From assembly GCA_023213395.1 (NCBI GenBank), contig CM041465.1:61077741-61141740 (forward strand): 64,000 bases of DNA. Direction: 5' to 3'. The notes below the pieces were generated by a model. The model was not told the origin of the DNA. It did not search any database and saw only the letters and a list, made by a program, of their open reading frames with translations. This stretch comes from Cycas panzhihuaensis. Taxonomy: Eukaryota; Cycadophyta. Position 1 is the first letter of the stretch. Each line of letters starts with the position of its first letter. Position numbers and translations under genes: made by a program. This document shows, one piece after another, positions 60,511 through 64,000 of the stretch.

Positions 60511-62608
60511 GACTATAAGTATAAATTGATCAAGAGTGCATCACACAGGTTTCATGCATCTACTTTAAACTAAAATAACTTAATCAAATCAAAAATAAAA
60601 TACCTTAAATCATATTTCAAACTATAGTACTCTAAATAAGGATTTCAATAGTTTAAACTATTTGGAAATTAGATGTCTGGTTGAGGAGATATTATGAAAA
60701 CTATAAAGTGGCCTCCTTAAGCACCAAAACTGAAGAAGGATGGCCTTAAGTCCCCTAGGCTAGTTAGGCCTTTGTCACTGAAGCTCACCATGTGACCACC
60801 CACTAAACTAAAGTGGGGCCTAATGGATCTTAAATGATATTTCAATCTTGTTAAATCCACTTTTGACCTTGCAAAAATTATTAAATATACCTTACTCCTA
60901 TTTCATATCCACAAAATTTAAAATATATTCTAATTCTATTAAATTTATCTAATGACTTAGAAAAAATAATAACCCTAAAAAAAAACCTCTATATTTGTAA
61001 ATTTTCGATCAATTTCATTGCTCAAATCTTCATCTATTTTATTTGTGGAAGTCTCTTTTCCTTGAGAAGGACAAATCTAGGTGTCTTATGTGTGATAAAT
61101 TGGTGCATCTCCTACCTTTCATGCAACTTCACAACTATATCCTTTGTGCCATTTTTGTCTGTGGGAATCTCTTTCATAGTGGAGAATACATTCAACTCTA
61201 GTGTAGAATCTAGATCATGATCTAGTTGATCCAATGCTTGAGATCTTAAAAACCATTACAATTGTTCTTATAACTTGCATGCATGCAGATAATATATGAG
61301 GATGGAAACTGTGAGATAGCTATATACTATAGACAAATCAGGAATGAATCTTAGGGATTAGAACACGACCAATAATTAACATACAAATCTTCTACTTCCA
61401 TATACAACCCTAAAGACTATAGAACCCTAATGTCAAACTCTAAAATTCACCCTCTGAAGTCACAATAATATGCTAAACAAAGATGAATCCCTTGTATAGA
61501 GCATCAATTCTTAGTGACAATGGCCAAGGATCTATGACAAAAATTACAAGCCCGAAGAGAGTCAAACAAACATTACACAAAGAGTAAGGAACATTGGGCA
61601 TATTCAAGATCTGATCTAGAATAATACAAAATATTCACATAAATAGCACCAGAATAAGTGGCTATCAAATACAACTTCTTCATCAAGCCTCTCTATTTTT
61701 TATTTTATTACCTTGTGAGTGAGATGAACTTCATATATTTTTGAGATTTTCTTATGTAGGTCCTTCACGACTCGACAAATATGAATAGAGGGACAGATCA
61801 CAGATATAAGATTGTTCAGCTTATTACAAGAGTTTAATCCTCAATACATTATTCTTCCCTCTTAATGAGCATTCTCCTCTCAGTCGGGCACCTCTACATG
61901 GCCTCTATGGATATCATAGTCTAACAGAGTTTAGGCCAACTATCTCTTCTAGAAAATTTCAATAAGTGAATGATATTAGATAGTCTCCATTATGAACAAA
62001 TTTCCTTCCTTTATGGGAAGGTGATTGATTGACTCCATAAGGATTTCTTACCAAGCAATAGCTAGGATTTTATAGAAGTGGCTAACTTCTCTATACATGT
62101 AGGGTTTATTCATGGCAGAATTTCTCTAAAGAAATAATTTTATATAAGCTTGATAATTAACTTTAAAATTTACTAATCAAATCCCCAATGATTTCCAACA
62201 CAAACAATATCAAGTATTTACAAGTACAAAACCATCACTTTCACCATACAAATAAAAATCAATAAGCCCATAAATTTAGATTTATGGAAATAATTTTATA
62301 TGTCGTCACTTTTTCATGCATCCCAATTTCCACTTCACAAATTCATGTCAACCAATTTCTTTATAGGGTAAATGCTAGCACATAGATTTCTTCATAAAAC
62401 AAAGTAAATAAATAATAATACCTAATAACAATTTATCTTGCATCATTCATAGTCATTGTCTTGGTATAACTTGAAACAACGATAGCCTTAGGGTTTCACT
62501 CTTTATAAGTAGAACCTCAATTTGGTAATCGGCTCTATAGAGCCACCTCCATACATGTCAATAGCAAATTGGTTAACTTGCAAAATATTGAGCTTGACAA
62601 CCAACCTA
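60511..62608 (-). other. E leader
   Basis: About 2.1 kb without a recognised frame. The block GTGGCCTCCTTAAGCACC near 60706-60724 is shared with the B leader. Confidence 0.55.
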
Positions 62609-63635
62609 CTATGATACCATATTGAATTATTTAATAAAAACCATCCAATATCAAGAACATTAAAACAAGCATCATGAATACAATAAAAATAATATTAACT
62701 CATAATTAAAATGTCTACATCATAATGATAACTCCACAACAAAGATACCACAATAATCTCCATATTGAGTCAATGTTCTTTACTCTACCTTACTTATTTA
62801 TATACCACAAGTGATAATGTGTAGGATGATATGTGGAATATATCAGGCTCACTAACTATTGGGTATTGTGACAACAATATTTTGGGGCTAAAATTTTGGC
62901 ATGTTTTTGGCATAGTTTCCCCCCTTAATCTTTCTCGGGGGGTTCCAAGAGGGGTAGGATCCCCCCTTAGCCGGAGGATGTGGGGTGCGTGGAATGCGCC
63001 CCGCTAAGAGGGGGTTCGGGGGTGATAGCCTCTGACCTAAAAAATTAGCCATATAAAATGTAAACAGAATCAGGGTCATTTGATACAAATACCCTAGATC
63101 CTATGGTTGAGATTCATGCCTAAGATGTCCCTCTCATGTAGCCTATTTTAGGGCTTTTTTTATTATGTTGCAATGTAATGTACTGTGATGAGGGTGGCAG
63201 ATGTAATATACTGTGATGAGGGTGGTGGCTAATTGTTGTTCCTGAGAGTACTCTGCTACTGAGATATACTATTTCTCCATTCTACAGTAATAAAGATCAA
63301 TACCTTTCCTGTGTAGATGTTTCCCTAGCATACTGCTAGGGTTTTACCATGTTATATCGGGTGCATATGTGATGTTTAGCTTGTATGCTGATGTTATTAC
63401 ATTATCTCTAATTTTAGAACTTGCATGTTAATTCTTAGTTTTGATTCCTATAACTAGTTGCAAAATAGTTTAGATCTTGTGGCAGTTTAAGATTTGGGAC
63501 CTGTATTCTCAATACTAACCTCTAATATAACTAATAATATAACACATATTAATTGGCCAATAAGTTATACATCACCTATTTGTATAAATATGTATTAAAA
63601 TAATATTTTAATATTTGACTCTCTAAAATCTAACA
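62609..63635 (-). repeat. E primer site and 5' LTR, enlarged
   Basis: CTATGATACCA (62609-62619) is the complement of TGGTATCATAG. The LTR runs 62620-62856 and 63520-63635, colinear with 53675-54032, around a solo-LTR insertion. Confidence 0.85.
62857..63514. mobile_element. Solo LTR inserted in the E 5' LTR
   Basis: 658 bp with terminal TATTG...CAATA inverted ends and a perfect CTAAC duplication (62852-62856, 63515-63519). The 3' LTR of E lacks it, which proves insertion. It has a GC-rich hairpin (62961-62971 with 63003-63014), a 27-bp tandem pair at about 63175-63228, and an AATAAAG signal near 63288. No internal region remains, so it is called a solo LTR; orientation is not certain. Confidence 0.75.
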
Positions 63636-63640
63636 AGACT

Positions 63641-64000
63641 AAGTATTCTTTGCCATATGAAACATGACTATGAGGTTGCTCCAAATATGCCTCATTTTCA
63701 AGATCATTATTTAAGAAGGTGCTCTTCACATCCATTTAATACATTAGCCACTTGCATTAAGCAACTAAGGCCAATATTGATCTAATGGTGTTCATGTTTA
63801 ATATAGGTATGAAGGTATCTTCATAATTGATGTCTTCTTTTTGTCTAAATCCCTTAGCAACTAGTCAACCCTTATGACTCTTTATTCATCCATCAAGTTG
63901 AAATTTAGTTTTATACACCCATTTGCATCTTATTTCCTTCTTGTCATTAGGTAATTTTACCCAAACCCCAAGTTCCATTCTTTTTAATAGAATGGATTTT
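63641..64000 (-). pseudogene. Copia H pol, RT N-terminal part
   Basis: Minus strand from the window edge: WVYKTKFQLDG-like, LVAKGFRQKEDINYEDTF, a stretch with NTIRSILALVA, and DVKSTFLNNDLENEAYLEQP up to the E insertion. The motifs are standard copia RT; it is cut by the window end on the right and by E on the left. Confidence 0.78.

Larger units (their letters stand above)
53675..63635 (-). mobile_element. Element E: gag-only element split by F and a solo LTR
   Basis: LTRs 53675-54032 and 62620-63635, the latter enlarged by a 658-bp insertion. Perfect AGACT duplication. Minus-strand order: 5' LTR, primer site (62609-62619), leader of about 2.1 kb, gag-like frame from 60510, copia F inserted in that frame (55065-60249), the rest of the gag-like frame to 54040, and a purine tract. 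After removing F and the solo LTR, about 4.1 kb remains and it has no protease, integrase or RT. Shared gag, acidic and C-terminal motifs link it to X. Confidence 0.85.
51953..64000 (-). mobile_element. Copia element H, 3' part, split by E, runs off the window
   Basis: Minus-strand Ty1/copia element. RT lies at 63641-64000 and 53670-52900, RNase H at 52900-52540, and the 3' LTR at 51953-52527. Element E (53675-63635) with its AGACT duplication splits the RT. The 5' half is outside the window. Confidence 0.8.

Overview
The window reads as plant nuclear DNA from a large, repeat-rich genome. Evidence: densely nested Ty1/copia LTR retrotransposons, one very large Ty3/gypsy element of the Tat/Ogre type, an intron-containing antisense gene with a plant-mobile-domain-like segment inside that element, and tRNA-primed binding sites of plant retroelement type. 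The species cannot be named from the sequence. No intact host gene, rRNA, tRNA, CRISPR array or bacterial gene was seen. Nearly every recognisable frame is broken, mostly by stops one C-to-T or G-to-A change away from a sense codon, so the region looks like methylated, decaying heterochromatin. All element names below (A, B, C, E, F, G, H, I, J, K, L, X) are local labels.

Layout. (1) 1-3207: unassigned AT-rich DNA ending in a candidate LTR. (2) 3208-10438: copia element A on the minus strand, split by X (6570-9662, plus strand), a gag-only element with two 222-bp LTRs. (3) 10439-44009: copia element I on the plus strand, split after the integrase C-terminus by a nest of about 29.8 kb. The nest is copia J (11732-41499, minus), which contains gag-only element B (16510-40750, minus), which in turn contains copia C (16892-22787, minus) and the 14.3-kb gypsy element G (25162-39485, plus). 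(4) 44294-48257: copia element K on the plus strand, 3'-truncated by an LTR called L. (5) 48759-51952: no recognisable coding sequence. (6) 51953-64000: 3' part of copia H on the minus strand, running off the right edge, split by gag-only element E (53675-63635, minus). E contains copia F (55065-60249, minus) in its gag and a solo LTR (62857-63514) in its own 5' LTR.

Two things stand out. Elements X, B and E form a gag-only (TR-GAG-like) set: a copia-type gag N-terminus, then an Asp/Glu/Ser-rich region, and in X and E a C-terminal basic module reaching the polypurine tract. They have no protease, integrase or reverse transcriptase and have unusually long leaders of about 1.5-2.1 kb. They would need pol functions in trans. 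Second, G has gag and protease in one indel-free frame, has lost reverse transcriptase, retroviral RNase H and the integrase core, keeps the integrase C-terminus, and then carries an antisense spliced gene followed by a separate sense-strand RNase H domain just before the 3' LTR.

Age order from nesting: A before X; I before J before B before C and G; H before E before F and the solo LTR. Target-site duplications were read directly for X, C, G, E, F and the solo LTR.
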